NCBI GenBank assembly: GCA_006352455.1 | Contig: VANL01000080.1 | Span: 1-64,000, forward strand | Reading direction: 5' to 3' | Source of the DNA: Brachionus sp. 'Tiscar' | Taxonomy: Eukaryota; Rotifera; Eurotatoria; Ploima; Brachionidae | Length of the DNA stretch: 64,000 nt | In this document: piece after piece, positions 1 to 11,773 of the stretch | Position numbering within the stretch: the first letter of the stretch is position 1 | Layout: every line of letters starts with the position of its first letter | Made by a program: the position numbers and the translations under genes | The notes under the pieces: model-generated | Seen by the model: the letters and a program-made list of their open reading frames with translations, nothing else | Database searches by the model: none | What the model was told of the DNA's origin: nothing

Positions 1-920
1 ATTTTTGGTTGGCTCAACGCTCAACCGCTATCACCAATGTAAGTCTTGAGGGGTAGGGGACCAGTAGAATAGAGATTTTATATTTACTAGTTTTTTTTAT
101 TAATTAATATATGAATCTTATACGTGACTATTTATAGTCGGAGAGCTCACAGCTCACACTTTTAAAAATTTTAAACTTAAGTAAAAATAAGACTAAGCAA
201 TAAAATAAAATTTAAATCAAGTTCATCTATATATCTCTTCCCTTTTTAGACCTATTTTTGGTCCAAAATGTTCATTGTCTAATTTTAACTAAAAAAAAAA
301 TTAAAGAATAAAGTTTATGGTCCAACTTATATATGCTCAATTGAAAGATAAAAGAATAATATATATAATATATAATATTAAGTTATGGCACTTTTGGTTC
401 AACAATAAATTTTACATCAACTTCGAAATTTCGACTTGTCTAACCCGGGTTAAAAAAAAATGAGAAAAAAAATTCCTCTGAAATGATTACTACTCGTAAA
501 CATGGCACATAATAAATATGCAATCATCAAAGAAATTTAAAATTATTTGCAAGCTAAAACGCTTTAAAATGAATAAATCAGGAATAAGATATTCTTCTCG
601 ATACACACAATTACAACAGCTATCAATTATCTTAAAGATTTTTACATCTCTAAGTTTATATATTATATATTCATATTCAGAGCCATATATTGAGATCATA
701 TTAACACCATTTTTTTGCGATAGCCTTAGTCTACATAATTCATAAATGCATACAATTCTAGCTTCATCTATTAGAGCATTATCTACAGGATCTTTAATTT
801 TAGCTAGTATTTTTTATACTTTCAGTGTTTTTTTATGTTTTTTAAAAAATTCTGAGAGTTAAAAGGTCCAAAAGCTCAATAAAAAATAGTCAATAGCGCA
901 TGTGTCTTTGATTTCAATTT
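1..920. other. AT-rich stretch without a supported gene
   Basis: No exon structure could be built here. A minus-strand open frame of about 70 codons at 490-699 and an overlapping plus-strand frame at 518-745 show no family motif, so neither is annotated. The first 60 bases are less AT-rich than the rest and could be the end of a feature lying outside the window. Confidence 0.4.
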
Positions 921-1409
921 TTACCAAATTCGCCATATATTTGTCCAAAAGTGAGGTCCCCATCCTGGAATATTAATCGAATGTCTACTGTTACTAGTTG
1001 GATATGGTTCAATCACTTGATTATCTTGACCTTTCACGACAAAATCATTAGAATTATTTGGCTCATTTTCTTGCTCATTACTAGTAACATCAAATAAAGA
1101 CTCAAAAAACTTCATTTACGGCAGCATCTTGATTGAATTCATGAACCAATAATATCTCGTTTGAGTTGTACGTTTCATTCAGCGTTCTCTCAAGATATTT
1201 AGCTAATTGATAATTTCCTGCTTGTAAAGTGTCACAACTTGTCTTTTTTCGAATATGTCTAGCCTTTTGTTACATTTAGGAAAATGCTTTCGGTGCTGAT
1301 ACGACTTATATTGATATTCAATGGTCATTTCAATAGTCATTTCAATAAAAGCTAATGAAAAAGAAATGGCTTTAACTAGTTTCAAATATATTTTCAAAGA
1401 ATAGGACAA
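921..1409 (-). pseudogene. Frameshifted coding relic, origin unknown
   Basis: Three minus-strand frames read as one damaged protein. The upstream piece (1409 to about 1203) ends in VVTLYKQEIIN and a stop. A second piece in another frame starts LAKYLERTLNETYNSNE and stops near 1100. The third piece (1115-921) continues with FFESLFDVTSNEQENEPNNS. The composition is protein-like across both joins, so at least two frameshifts are needed. No domain is recognised. A decayed transposon gene or a dead host gene are both possible. Confidence 0.35.
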
Positions 1410-1502
1410 GCTATTAAATTATGTATTGACGATCTGAATACAGTCCGACAAACTGAATTTTGCTTTTTTTTTAAATGATTTCATTTAATTGAATATCTTG
1501 TT

Positions 1503-1975
1503 TTAATCATTTAAATCATTTTGTTCAATTTGTTCAGTTTGTTCAGTTTTGCTTAGTTTCTTGAGTTTAATGAGATTTGGGTTATCTATTGTCTTTTTAT
1601 ATTATTTGATTTTAAAAATTGTCAAAATTTAAAGAAAAAAATTATTTAAAATATTTTTATTGAAAAAATTATTTTAAATTTTGAACAATTACATTTCTCC
1701 CAATTAAAAAATAAAAAGTTTTCAAATTCTTCATCATTGATTGAATTTTTGCCGTTATCACTCTCAAGACTAATGAAAATTTTTGTCAAATATAATGCTT
1801 CTTCTCTAATGAAAAACTGGAAATAATTTTCGATAATTAAATCTCCAAGTCTGTTTATAGCATCTTCTATTATTTCGTCCAAAGCTAAATAAATTTCAAA
1901 TATTGTTTCTGGATTGAACAAACTGAACAAACTGAACAAACTGAACAAAATGAACAAACTGAACAAATTGAATAC
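1503..1975. repeat. Inverted arms of a 9-bp tandem repeat around a short open frame
   Basis: The left arm (about 1526-1556) has copies of TTTGTTCAG. The right arm (about 1914-1972) has the reverse complement, CTGAACAAA, in at least six copies with single-base variants. Between them is a minus-strand open frame (1646-1966) whose N-terminal part is the translated repeat (LFSLFSLF) and whose remainder is protein-like (ALDEIIEDAINRLGDLIIE). No homologue is recognised. The arrangement looks like a foldback or TIR-type repeat, but no target-site duplication could be assigned. Confidence 0.45.
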
Positions 1976-2127
1976 AATGATTAAAATGAATTTTTTATAT
2001 GAAATACCTAATAGATTAGATTTTTGTTAGATAGATTTAGCAATCTGAATGTATTCAGAACATCGGATTAAAGGACCGTCGTCATTACCTCTATTAAATA
2101 TTTCTATTAAACAATGCAAGCACTAAG

Positions 2128-2351
2128 TTAACACTAGAAAGCCCGGCTGATTTATTACAAAAATTTCAAATTAAAATTTCAAGAATAATAAATAAAATTT
2201 ATTTAAAAATTAAAAAATTTTTAAAATTTTTACAATTTTACTTTTAATTTCTTTGAGTAATTTCTTTAAAACTTTATTTCTTTGAGATAATATTCAAGTT
2301 TGAATTTTTCAAAAAGGGGTCTAAAAAACCCCTCGGGCTTTCTAGTGTTAA
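2128..2351. mobile_element. TTAA-flanked MITE, family 1, full copy
   Basis: The ends form an 18-bp perfect terminal inverted repeat, TTAACACTAGAAAGCCCG at 2128-2145 and its reverse complement at 2334-2351. The TTAA at each end is the target site used by piggyBac-type transposases. The interior is AT-rich and non-coding. Just inside the right end is a small stem (GGGGTCTAAAAAACCCC). A second near-complete copy lies at 31271-31444 and a right-half copy at about 21530-21646. Confidence 0.8.
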
Positions 2352-3434
2352 AATACTCGAATTCGATTTTAAAAAGCAACAAATGATAAATTAAAGTTTA
2401 GAAAAAAAAAGTTATATTATGCCATGTTAAAGCACTCAGATATACAAAATAGCTTTATAAAATCTACGTCTCACGTAGCAAGCGTACTAGTGTATTTTTT
2501 TTTTCAATTCATTTGAACGGCTAGTTCCAAGCTCTTTCAAGCCAAATGAACTCATTTATTCAATAAAAATAAAAAAATAAAAAAAAAGGTTAAATTTAAA
2601 AAAAAGTAACAATTTAGAGATGAAATTGGAAGCTATATTATGTCATGTTAAAACACTCAGATATATAGCTTTATAAAATATACGTCTCACGTTGCAAGCG
2701 TATTAATATATATGTTTTTGTATAAAGCGAAATATGTGAATAAATAAGCTAAATCTACCGCTTAGTTTGAAAATTTAATAGTTTTATTTGATAATGAAAA
2801 AAAATTATGAAGAAATCTATTATCTATTCAGAAGTAGCAAAATTTATGACATTCAGCTTATTTATTAGTTTAGTAAAATTTAATTCTTTGAAGAAGTTAA
2901 CGTTGATAATAAGATAAGGAATAATTTGGACTGCTCCGTGTGCGAAAATCTAAGGCTCTGCATTTACAGCGTAAAAAAAATCGAAGTATCATCAGATCAA
3001 CAGCATTATCTGGATTTCTGTAATCACAGATAATGTAGTGATCCATCTGAAAAATTTCGAAAGTAATTTTCCACAAATACTAAGTTATTATGTTAAGTAA
3101 CTTTCGAAAATTTGTTAAGTTTTTTAAGAAAAGCAAATCAAATTTTTAGATATGGTAAAATTATCTCAGATAAATGCATTTTTAAGGAATTATAAAAATA
3201 TTTTTCTTTGGTTTTTATGTAATTTTTCACAGTAAGTTATCATAATATTTCTATATGCATGCATTAATAACTAAAAGTGTTGTTTTAAATTGAAAAAAAC
3301 GAGGTTAGAATTTTCAATATAAATTCTATCATATTATTTAACTATACATAAAAATTTATCGAATTCTTTTTTGATAGTTTTATAAAATTTTTTGAAAGTT
3401 TTAGATTTAATTTTTCTAAAAAGTTATTTATAAA
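2352..3434. other. AT-rich intergenic stretch
   Basis: No gene is supported. Two short direct repeats are visible: a segment reading ATTATGCCATGTTAAA near 2416 recurs, slightly changed, near 2636, each followed by a cactcagatata/acgtctcac block. It looks like a local duplication of about 80 bp. The end of the stretch should include the eEF1-delta promoter. Confidence 0.4.
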
Positions 3435-4217
3435 ATGAAGGTAATTTTTGAAAAGTTTAAATAAATTTTATTTTAAGCTTTTTTTCTTAAGGGCTGTTTA
3501 CTATTGAACGAAAGTGTTTTTTTGAATAGATCATTGTATGAAGAAGCAGAACGACACTATTCTTTGAGAACTGCTGTTGATGTATCAAGCAATCCAATTT
3601 CCTCAGAAATAAACAAAATCAGGGATCAAATCAATGCCGGAATAAGTGGTGATTCAGTTCAAGTAAACGAGCTCATCAATCGTTTGAACCAAGTCGAGTT
3701 GGAAAACAAACAATTGAGATCAACCTTAGAAACAATGGAAAAACGACTCGCACAACTCGAAGGTGGTAAGCCAGCTGTAGCTGATGCAGCAGCTAAACCT
3801 GCTCAAGCAAAAGCTCCTGCAAAACCACAAAACGATGATGACTTTGATCTTTTTGGTGATGATGATGAAGATGATGAAGAAAAAAAAAGAATTACAGAAG
3901 AACGTCTCAAAGCCTATAACGAAAAAAAATCCAAAAAGCCAGCCTTGGTTGCAAAAAGCTCAATTCTTTTGGATGTCAAAGTTTGGGATGATACCACTGA
4001 TATGAGTGCCTTGGAAAAAGCCGTTCGATCAGTCCAAATGGATGGACTAGTTTGGGGAACATCAAAATTGGTACCAGTTGCTTTTGGTGTGAAAAAGTTA
4101 CAAATTCAATGTGTCATTGAAGACGATAAAGTTAGTACAGACGTATTGGAGGAAAAAATATGCGAGTTTGAAGACTATGTTCAGAGCGTAGATATTGCTG
4201 CCTTTAACAAAATATAA
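3435..4217 (+). CDS. eEF1D: Translation elongation factor 1-delta (eEF1B delta, GDP/GTP exchange subunit)
   Basis: This subunit recharges eEF1A with GTP during translation elongation in the cytosol. The main exon (3492-4217) encodes an N-terminal SLYEEAERHY motif typical of delta subunits. It continues with a leucine-zipper coiled coil (LINRLNQVELENKQLRSTL), a low-complexity Ala/Lys/Pro linker, an acidic stretch (DDDFDLFGDDDEDDEE), and the conserved C-terminal exchange domain from KKPALVAKSSILLDVK to the family-typical end VQSVDIAAFNKI. The frame stays open upstream to a splice acceptor at 3491 and contains no ATG there. I propose a six-base coding exon ATGAAG (3435-3440) joined by a 51-bp intron, which keeps the frame. 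The start remains the uncertain part; the body is certain. An AATAAA lies 77 bases after the stop. Confidence 0.9.
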
Positions 4218-4533
4218 AATCGATATATTAGCTTTAAAAAGCTTTGTTTGATGATGAATTTTTTTCAATGTATTAAAATTCATTGTTGAATTCAATAAAT
4301 TATCTATTTAAGTTTTTTGTTAATTCGGTTGCCTTCTAATAAATATTTTAATTTCCAAAATTAAAAATCTTTAATACCAATTTATTAAGACTTAAAATTG
4401 AATTTAAAATCATCAATCTACTCACTTTTATACTGTTGATTTAAAATTAAAAAATTAGTTTTTTTTGTTGTTAATTTTTTATAAATATCAAACCATCAAT
4501 TTGATTTTTTCTGTCATTGTGAATTTTGAAACA

Positions 4534-4787
4534 AGCTTTTAACTTTTTTAATTTAAGTCCAAAACTTGTTCTGAAAATTTTATCAGCTGATACAAAGCTT
4601 ATATCACCTAAATTTATTTGTGCAAAAACTCTGTTAATCTGCATTTTAATATGTGTACAAGAAAATTAAAAAATATTGCAGGTTATTTGTATAGAGAAAT
4701 TATGGGTGATACAAACTTTGTATCAGCTGATAAAATTTTGAGAACAAGTTTTGGACCTAAATAAAAAAAGTTATTCCAGTTTTAAGC
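4534..4787. repeat. Foldback (long TIR) non-autonomous element
   Basis: The arms at about 4534-4608 and 4705-4787 are imperfect reverse complements over roughly 75 bases. Both contain ATTTTATCAGCTGATACAAA-type sequence and the GTCCAAAACTTGTTCT block or its complement. The short spacer is AT-rich and non-coding. It looks like a MITE, but no clear target duplication was identified. Confidence 0.65.
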
Positions 4788-5654
4788 TTTTTGTTTTTTT
4801 TTCTTTTGACTTAAAAATAGGATTTAAATTCTAGAATTTAAAAAACTAAAAAGTTCAAACGATGAACTAAAAACTAAGCAAAAAGAATACGAAAAAACCA
4901 TCCATCAGATTTTTATGGTTCTATGTTCCGATGAAGTTAAAAATAATATTATTTATAATAAGTATTTAAAGGCTTTTAGATAAATATATCAAAATTAAAA
5001 GTATCCAAGCAAGTTTATTTTTTTAATAAATCGATGACTAAAAAAAGTAAAATAGATAAAATAATCGCAGAATTATGTAAAGAAAAGTCTGGAAATTTTT
5101 TACCTATTTTAATTATCGATTTATTTTTAATATAAAATAAAGAGAAAATTAATATATTTACATTTAGACTAATATTTATTTATTTAACTTTATTACTTTA
5201 TTTTAACTATATTTTACTCTTTATTTAACTTAATGTTTTGACACTCTTGTTTTCATTAGATTACTCGTTCTAGAGTTGTTTAAGTCCCAAAAAAAGTCCG
5301 GACTTTTTCTTAAGTCCTACTCTTCTTGGCAACCATAAAAACTATTTAGGATCGCAGAAATATAATTATATAAATAAATCAATAAAAATTTTTAAAAGAT
5401 AAAAACTAAATAAAAACTACCATATTTAGAACAATTAGCTTTATCACATTGTTTGTTAAAAACAACTAACCCAAGATTTCTTAGCTTATCGAAAGTTTTA
5501 AAATCCTCTGATTCTTCTAACTGCATTTTATAATACAAATTTTTTAATTTTGTTTTAGATTTTTATAGCTTCTTTACTCTTTTTTGTTTTCTATATATAT
5601 GCAAGATTTTTATATTTAACATTGCCAAAAAAATATTCTTGAATAAAATAAAAA
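4788..5654. other. AT-rich intergenic stretch
   Basis: No gene is supported. Around 5272-5325 there is a small block rich in AAGTC/GACTT words; similar words recur at 5860-5900 and 21650-21750. Open frames here are low-complexity and were not accepted. Confidence 0.35.
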
Positions 5655-5815
5655 ATTTTGTGATCATTAATTTAGTTGTGTGATCATGCTTTAAGTTTGG
5701 TGATCTAGCCGTATTTACAACCGTATTACACCAGTTTAATGATCTTGAGGAGATCATGAACCCAGTGATCATTGAATGTTCACAAATCTTGTGAACATTG
5801 GATCACAAAATTAGA
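5655..5815. repeat. GATC-rich block with hairpin
   Basis: GATC occurs many times within about 160 bases. At 5775-5799 an 11-bp stem (AATGTTCACAA) closes over a three-base loop, and GATC words continue the pairing on both sides. A similar GATC-rich composition is seen in the inverted repeat at 25.9-27.0 kb. The function is unknown. Confidence 0.5.
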
Positions 5816-7611
5816 TTGACCCAAAATTTATACGTTTAATATTTATTAATAAAAATTAAAGTCTTTGACTCTTGAACTTGACTTGAGACTTGGGACTTTT
5901 AAAGAACTCGTTCCATGATAATTTTCTAGCTGAATGTAATTTTTAATAGGTTAACTAAAATTAACTAAATGAAATTTTATATTAAATATTTTTCAGGTTG
6001 CTTTCAACTTGAAAATTGTATAGCTTTTTTCCATTTAATAAATTTCAAGTATTTTTATGAAAATACATATTCAAATTTAATTAATAATTTCAATTCTCTT
6101 CTGTGAAATAAATATTTTGTACTTATATACTAAGTTTTGATTGACTTTCTATAAAGCTTTAGAATTTTTAAGTTTTTATCAGAGAATTCAAAAATAAAAC
6201 GAATTCATTAGTTAAATTTTTAAATTACTTAAATCATCAGCAAATTTTTTGTCAAATAAGGCAAAATTTTATTCCAATAGAAAAATTGTTTGCCAAAAAT
6301 AATTTTATAAAGACTAAACATATACACATAATTCCAAGTTTCAGATAAATTAGATTAGTTTTTGTTTTGTTTCTCAGCTATCCTTTTGAATATAATGATA
6401 CCATAAAAATTCTTTAAATAAAAGTGTTAAGTAAGAAGCAAATATTTATTAAATTATAATTAAAATCAGATTAAATGTTTTGAAAATAAAAAATTAGCTC
6501 CAAATTCAAAATAATAGTAGCCTAAAATTTAAAAATATTTCTTTTTTAAAAAACAAAATTTGAATCAGTCTCTATATTTATTTAATTGATGAAAATTTGA
6601 CAGAAAACCAATTCTTATTTTAGTGTTTTAATAAATAAAATAATTAATGCTTAAAGAAATCTATTAGAAAAAAAATTAAAAAATTATTTGTATTGTTCAT
6701 AAATTTGACGTTAAGCTACTCACTTATATTTAGGAATTATTTTTGTTTTAATTTTCCACAAGTGACAATTTCATAGTAAACTTAAGGCACTTTACAAATG
6801 ATTAATTATTTCGCACAATTATAGAAGTTAATTGTCCACCAATGCCTACCGATCAATGCTTTTAGATTTTTTATTTTTACTTTCAATTAATTTTTATTAG
6901 GTGCTTTAAGAATTGTTGTCATAGTATCATAAAGCGAGTTGGCGCCAAAATACTTTGTAATTCTCACGTGCCGAATCAAACGTGGGACTAGAACGAATAA
7001 AAGATAGTTTTAATTGAATTTTCCATATAGTTAACTCAAAAATTAAAAAAATTAGGCTAAAAGATCAAAATTTAATTTGAAAATATAAAAACAGGTGATT
7101 TTAATGAGTGTTTTTTAAATTAATAACCACTGTTGCTAAGAAAAAAAATTCAATATGCAAGTTAAATTGTTCTCTTTTATTTTACAAGAAATTGATTTTC
7201 GATTGATAAGTTTTCTAAATTAACTTTTAAAAATAAAAAAATTTCGTTAATTTTTCAAAATACAATGAAAATAAAAAAAAATAAACTTAATCAATCATCT
7301 AGATTTGTAAGCAAGTCGAGATTTAAAAAATAAATTTTTTTTTCTTATTAACAAGCTTAATGAAAACTAATAAATCTTTAAGAATTGTTGATTTAACTAC
7401 TTAAAGGTAAATAAGAAGGTGTAAGCTTCATAGTCAAATGAACTAATATTCAGTAAGATTTGTGATTTTTTCTTTTTTAGGTGCTAAATAAAATAATTTC
7501 AATTTCTTCTAAAACTTAGTGTAAATTTATTTTAAAAATTTTGAAATCTTTATTAATCTAGACTGACAACAAAACATAACTACAACAAAATTCCAAGTTT
7601 TATGATAAACA
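5816..7611. other. AT-rich intergenic stretch before the EF-hand gene
   Basis: No gene, RNA gene or clear repeat is supported. A less AT-rich spot at about 6925-6985 (gttggcgccaaaatac) could be regulatory, but nothing specific can be claimed. Confidence 0.3.
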
Positions 7612-8454
7612 ATGGTGAGTACAAAGTTAAAATTTTTTTTTAAAAATTCTTCAATTTTGAATTTAATTTAATCTTTATGGTCATATAAGGCTAAACAAGT
7701 TTCATTTCATTTCATTTTCCCTGAGGCAAATTTAATTTTTTTAATTTTAATATTTTCTTTTCAATCAATTAGAGCGAAGAAGAATTTACTTTGAATTCAT
7801 TGAATGATAAAGATAAAGAAGGTTATTTATTTAAAATATCATTTTCATAGAAAAGTATATTTTATTTAGAATTGAAGCGAGCTTTTACAAAATATGACAA
7901 AAAAAACTTGGGTAACATAAAACCAATTGAAATTGCAGATGTCTTTCGTATGGCAGGCCAAAATCCAACAGTAGAAGAGTGCAATTTAATGATAAATGAG
8001 GCCGAAGAACCTGGTACTGGAATGCTCATGTTCGAAGATTTGATAAAAATATGTGAGAAATATTGGAAAAATTATCAAAATTACAGTCAAGAATTAAAAG
8101 AAGCTTGTCTTGCATTTGGTAAATATCATAAATAAATAGGTAAAAAACATAAAACTGTTCATTTGAAAAATTTAAGATCGGCAAGATGTTGGAGTAATGG
8201 ATTTTGAGGAAATGAAGCAAATTTTAATGAAATATGGCGAGCAATTAGATGAAAATGATTTGGAACTATTTCAAGACACTTTTGTTAATGAATCAGGCAA
8301 AATACTTGTTGATGGTATAAAATTAACTTATTAATCAGTTAATTTAATTTTTAAAGTTTTATTATAAGACTTTATTAAACAACTAAATCCAATGGATACA
8401 GAAACTAACAAAAAGAAAAAGGGAGGAAAAAAAGGGTCTGGAAAAAAAAAATAA
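7612..8454 (+). CDS. EF-hand (calmodulin/DRC8-like) protein with Lys-rich tail
   Basis: Five exons (7612-7614, 7773-7821, 7870-8118, 8177-8314, 8369-8454) join in frame to a 174-aa protein starting MSEEEFTLNS. The first exon is the ATG alone, followed directly by GTGAGT. Four helix-loop-helix regions are recognisable, but the loops are degenerate: the first (DKKNLGNIKPIE) and third (DRQDVGVMDFEE) keep positions 1, 6 and 12 and lack several acidic ligands, so calcium binding is doubtful. The second half-motif has EAEEPGTGMLMFEDL, which resembles EFCAB2/DRC8, an axonemal dynein regulatory complex protein. The C terminus is KKKKGGKKGSGKKK, unlike calmodulin. The family is confident; the DRC8 assignment is a suggestion. 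Confidence 0.8.
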
Positions 8455-9036
8455 TTTATTAACTTAAATTCATGTTGGTTTTTATTTTTATTTGCATAAG
8501 TGATTTACGTAAATAAAATAAAATGAGGGTTAGTAACTAAATTTGTTCAATTTTTTTTATTGATTTCCACTATTTTATTTGATTATAAGATTACTTTAAT
8601 TAAAATTTTTAAAAGAAATTGGTTGTTTAATTTTATGAAATCATTGAAAATATTTAAGGCTTTTGTTGTTTCTCACATAAAAATTCAGAATTAACAAAAT
8701 TTTCAAGTGTTTCAAAAGCTTTTTAACCAACTCATTTTGAAATGGCTATCAATTAAAGTACTGACAACATAAATTATTTTTATGACTAAATTTTAACAAC
8801 TAGTTAAATCAATTGAATGCATAAACAATTAAATATTGCCAAAAAAAAATGATCTTATAACTAAAGTCTAATTTAAACTGATAGCTTAAATTTATTGAAG
8901 ACTATCCAATTTAAAAGATAACAAGAATTATGATTTAAATCTGACAGATTTATTTTAAAAAAAATTGACAATTATAATTAGATTTTTAGACTTGCTTCAG
9001 ATAAACAAAATAAATAAATAACTAGAAATTATTTTT

Positions 9037-9983
9037 ATGTCGAGTATAGACTTAGTAGTACCTGAATTTAATCAAAATCAAGACGATTCCATCAATGATA
9101 CGGAAGAAATTGATGAAATAATACTTTTGAGAAAGCAAAATTTTGTTCAGAATTGCAGTCACTTCCAATGAAATAAATAAATAATGAAACTCATGAAAAT
9201 TTTGAGCGAGTTTTTAATCTCTAAAAGTAATATCAGAGAAGTAAATAGATAGTTTTTTAATACAGTCCAACAATAGTTATAGCTGATGGCTCTGAAGCTA
9301 TTACAAACGGTTTGAAGGAAGCATTTCGTAATTTGTTTGAACGCAGAATTTTCTGCTATACTCTCGTGATTCGACAAATTAATGCCAGTCTATTTATTTA
9401 TTTAAAATATAGTTTAGCCACATGAGAAATATTTTTGAAAGCAGAACTTAATTTGAAAACAAATATTAAATTAGATTAAAGTTAAATTTTAAATTTTACA
9501 GTGAATTTGTTAAAATTAATTTAGGATAAAAATTGTTTAATTAAAATTAGAATTAAATTAGGAATATTGATTTGAAACTGAGGATATTTTAAGGAATAAG
9601 TCAATTGGTGATGTGAATTTTTTTTGGTCTATTCTATTGTAGTTTGAAAATTCGGTTTGTATTTTTTTATGGGTAAGTCGGATATAGATAGATTTTAATG
9701 ATTATCATGAAAGTTCCTTAACTTTTCAGACTTTTCTTGATATATCGAATAGGAAACAAAGCTCATGTAATTGTAGAGGCTTTCAAAAAAAATATATTTG
9801 TGTACATATCATAGGACTATAGCTTATAGAAATAAGCTACTTGAAATCCCGGAGGAAGTTAAAAATATTCCGATTGTCGAGAAACGTAAGCGAGGAAGAC
9901 CAAAGAAAACAAAGTTTGCTTTGTACTATCAAGATGATTACAATGAAGCAAAAAATTTCAGAGGACCCAGAATCACATTTTAA
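9037..9983 (+). pseudogene. Decayed MULE-type transposase with SWIM zinc finger
   Basis: Three plus-strand pieces belong to one broken transposase. A 44-aa acidic open frame (9037-9171, MSSIDLVVPEF) may be its N terminus. At about 9267-9390 the frame reads PTIVIADGSEAITNGLKEAF, as in the MULE transposase core. At 9763-9983 there is a SWIM-type Cys-x-Cys...Cys-x-His finger (SCNCRGFQ ... ICVHII). A frameshift near 9820 separates it from IAYRNKLLEIPEEVKN and a KRKRGRPKK AT-hook-like motif. Most of the core domain between the last two pieces is missing. No TIRs were found. Confidence 0.65.
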
Positions 9984-10608
9984 ATAATTTTAACAATAAA
10001 ATATTATTTTTGCTATTTCTTCATTTAATTTAGTCATTTTTTGTTGTTTTTTTTGTCATTTAAAATAAAATTAGTCGCTAAATATTTTTTTTGTCAAAGA
10101 AATAATTATAAATCTTTTGAAATCTTAAATGTAAACAAATCCTATTATAATTTTTACTACATTCTTGATATTTAACCATTGAACGTAGCTTTAAAAGGTC
10201 CATAATAGATAAATTGATATATTTTTTTTAAATCAAGTATTTCTAAAAATTAATTCAATTAATATCAAGTAATATTTTGCCAGTTTATTTTTTGATTCAA
10301 TTAACGCCAATGGTGATGCATAAAATAAAAATTTAATAAAAAAAAGATAAATGATATAAAAAAATTAATACAAATATAGATTTACTATATTATTATTATT
10401 TGATTCAGAAAAATGTAAACTTTGTGAAATTTTAATGTCAAAATAAAATATTTTTACATGCATATAAAAAAATTGGTTTTTCTTGGTCATCTACGATTAA
10501 GTTTTCAACTTGATGAAGATATTCAGAAGTGTCATTTTTGACACGGAATAAAAAAACTTTTAAAATGAAAATTCTAAATGATGAAACTATAATAATACAA
10601 CTAATTAT
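9984..10608. other. AT-rich intergenic stretch
   Basis: No gene or repeat with recognisable ends. Contains only AT-rich runs. Confidence 0.3.
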
Positions 10609-11010
10609 TTAACACTCAAAAAACCGGAGGGTTTTTTTGACCCTTTTTGTTTTTTTGTTTGCTAATTACTCAATAAATTTAATTATTTTTGCTAATTTTT
10701 TTTCCATCAAAATTAAAATCAAAAAAATATTATAATTAATTTATTTTGATAACAAAATATTTTTATTTTCGTGCAAAAAAAATAGAATACTTTAAACCCG
10801 TAAAGGGGTTTATTGGACCCTCAAAAATATTGTATTTTTTTTTTTATAAAATAAATCAAAGACATGACTAATTATGCTCTTGATACCCAATTCTTTTTAA
10901 TTTCTAGAATAAATAAAAAATTTTTAACTTTGTTTCTATGAAAAACTGCCTTACTAACTCTTGAACTTCATAGTATGAAGTAATAGAACTTTATATATAA
11001 CTTCATAATA
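10609..11010 (+). mobile_element. piggyBac-like element 5' end, decayed copy A
   Basis: Starts TTAACACTCAAAAAACCGG at the TTAA target and matches copy B (12934-13379) over about 370 bases. Shared parts include the ACCGGAG..GACCC terminal stem, the CCCATCAAA-type spacer and a second GGGTTT..GACCC stem near 10790-10830. At about 10937 the sequence corresponding to the copy-B start codon region is still recognisable (ATGAAAAACTGCCTTACTAA) but no longer open. No right end was found. Confidence 0.6.
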
Positions 11011-11431
11011 TATATTTTTTGACTAAGCTGAAGTTGATGATGTGCTCAAACTATGTTTTATCATCATCGTGATCTTTATTATCTGACAAATTAAATAAAT
11101 TTGTTTATGACTGATATTTTTAATCACTTTCGTTATAATTATTTATTTCCTCTTACAGACCAGAACTAGAATCCATATCATCACAATTTTAAAATCTTTT
11201 AAGCTTTCTTTAACGAGTTAATAAGATCCAAATTTTAGTTTTTCGGCTCTTTTCATTTCGAATGACCAAAAAAACAACTTAGCTAAAAGAAAATAATTAA
11301 AATCAAAGCAATTACTTGACTTATATAAATAAACAAACAAATTCAAATTTTTGATTTTGTCAAATTTACAATAAAACAGAACAATATATTAAAAGCTCTT
11401 TTTTGACTTATTTTTTAAATATCAAAAGCAA
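11011..11431. other. AT-rich stretch, possible further piggyBac remnant
   Basis: Contains GATGATG/CATCATC-rich words around 11035-11200 that could be a decayed acidic coding stretch downstream of copy A. No open frame supports this. Confidence 0.25.
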
Positions 11432-11773
11432 GGTATTGTGAAATTCAAAAACAAAAAGAAAAAAAAATTCTTCCTTTTTTGATAAATTAAAATTTACTAA
11501 AAGGAAGCATATTTTAAAAAATACTGCAATTTAGTGCAACAAACTTTGTTGCACCTTTTTTACCTAAAATAATTTTCCTGATAAAAACAAAACACCAATA
11601 ATTGATTTGGTTTACCTAAAAAAAGAAAATAAATTTTTTGCTTTGGGCAAAAAAGGTGCAACAAAGTTAGTTGCAGTTGCAGTATTTTTTTAAATATATT
11701 TCATTTTAATAAATTTTGATTTATAAAAAAAGCATGGATTTTTGTTACTTTTGTTTTTAAAATTCTCAATACC
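11432..11773. repeat. Foldback element, family GTATTGTGAAATTC, copy 1
   Basis: The outer ends pair as GGTATTGTGAAATTC with the reverse complement of AAATTCTCAATACC. The inner parts pair again (tactgcaatttagtgcaaca with its complement ending near 11690). GCAACAAA/TTTGTTGC words mark both inner arms. A second copy at 23827-24256 shares the end and the inner GTTGCAGCTTTTTTGC block, so this is a dispersed family. The interior is non-coding. Confidence 0.6.
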
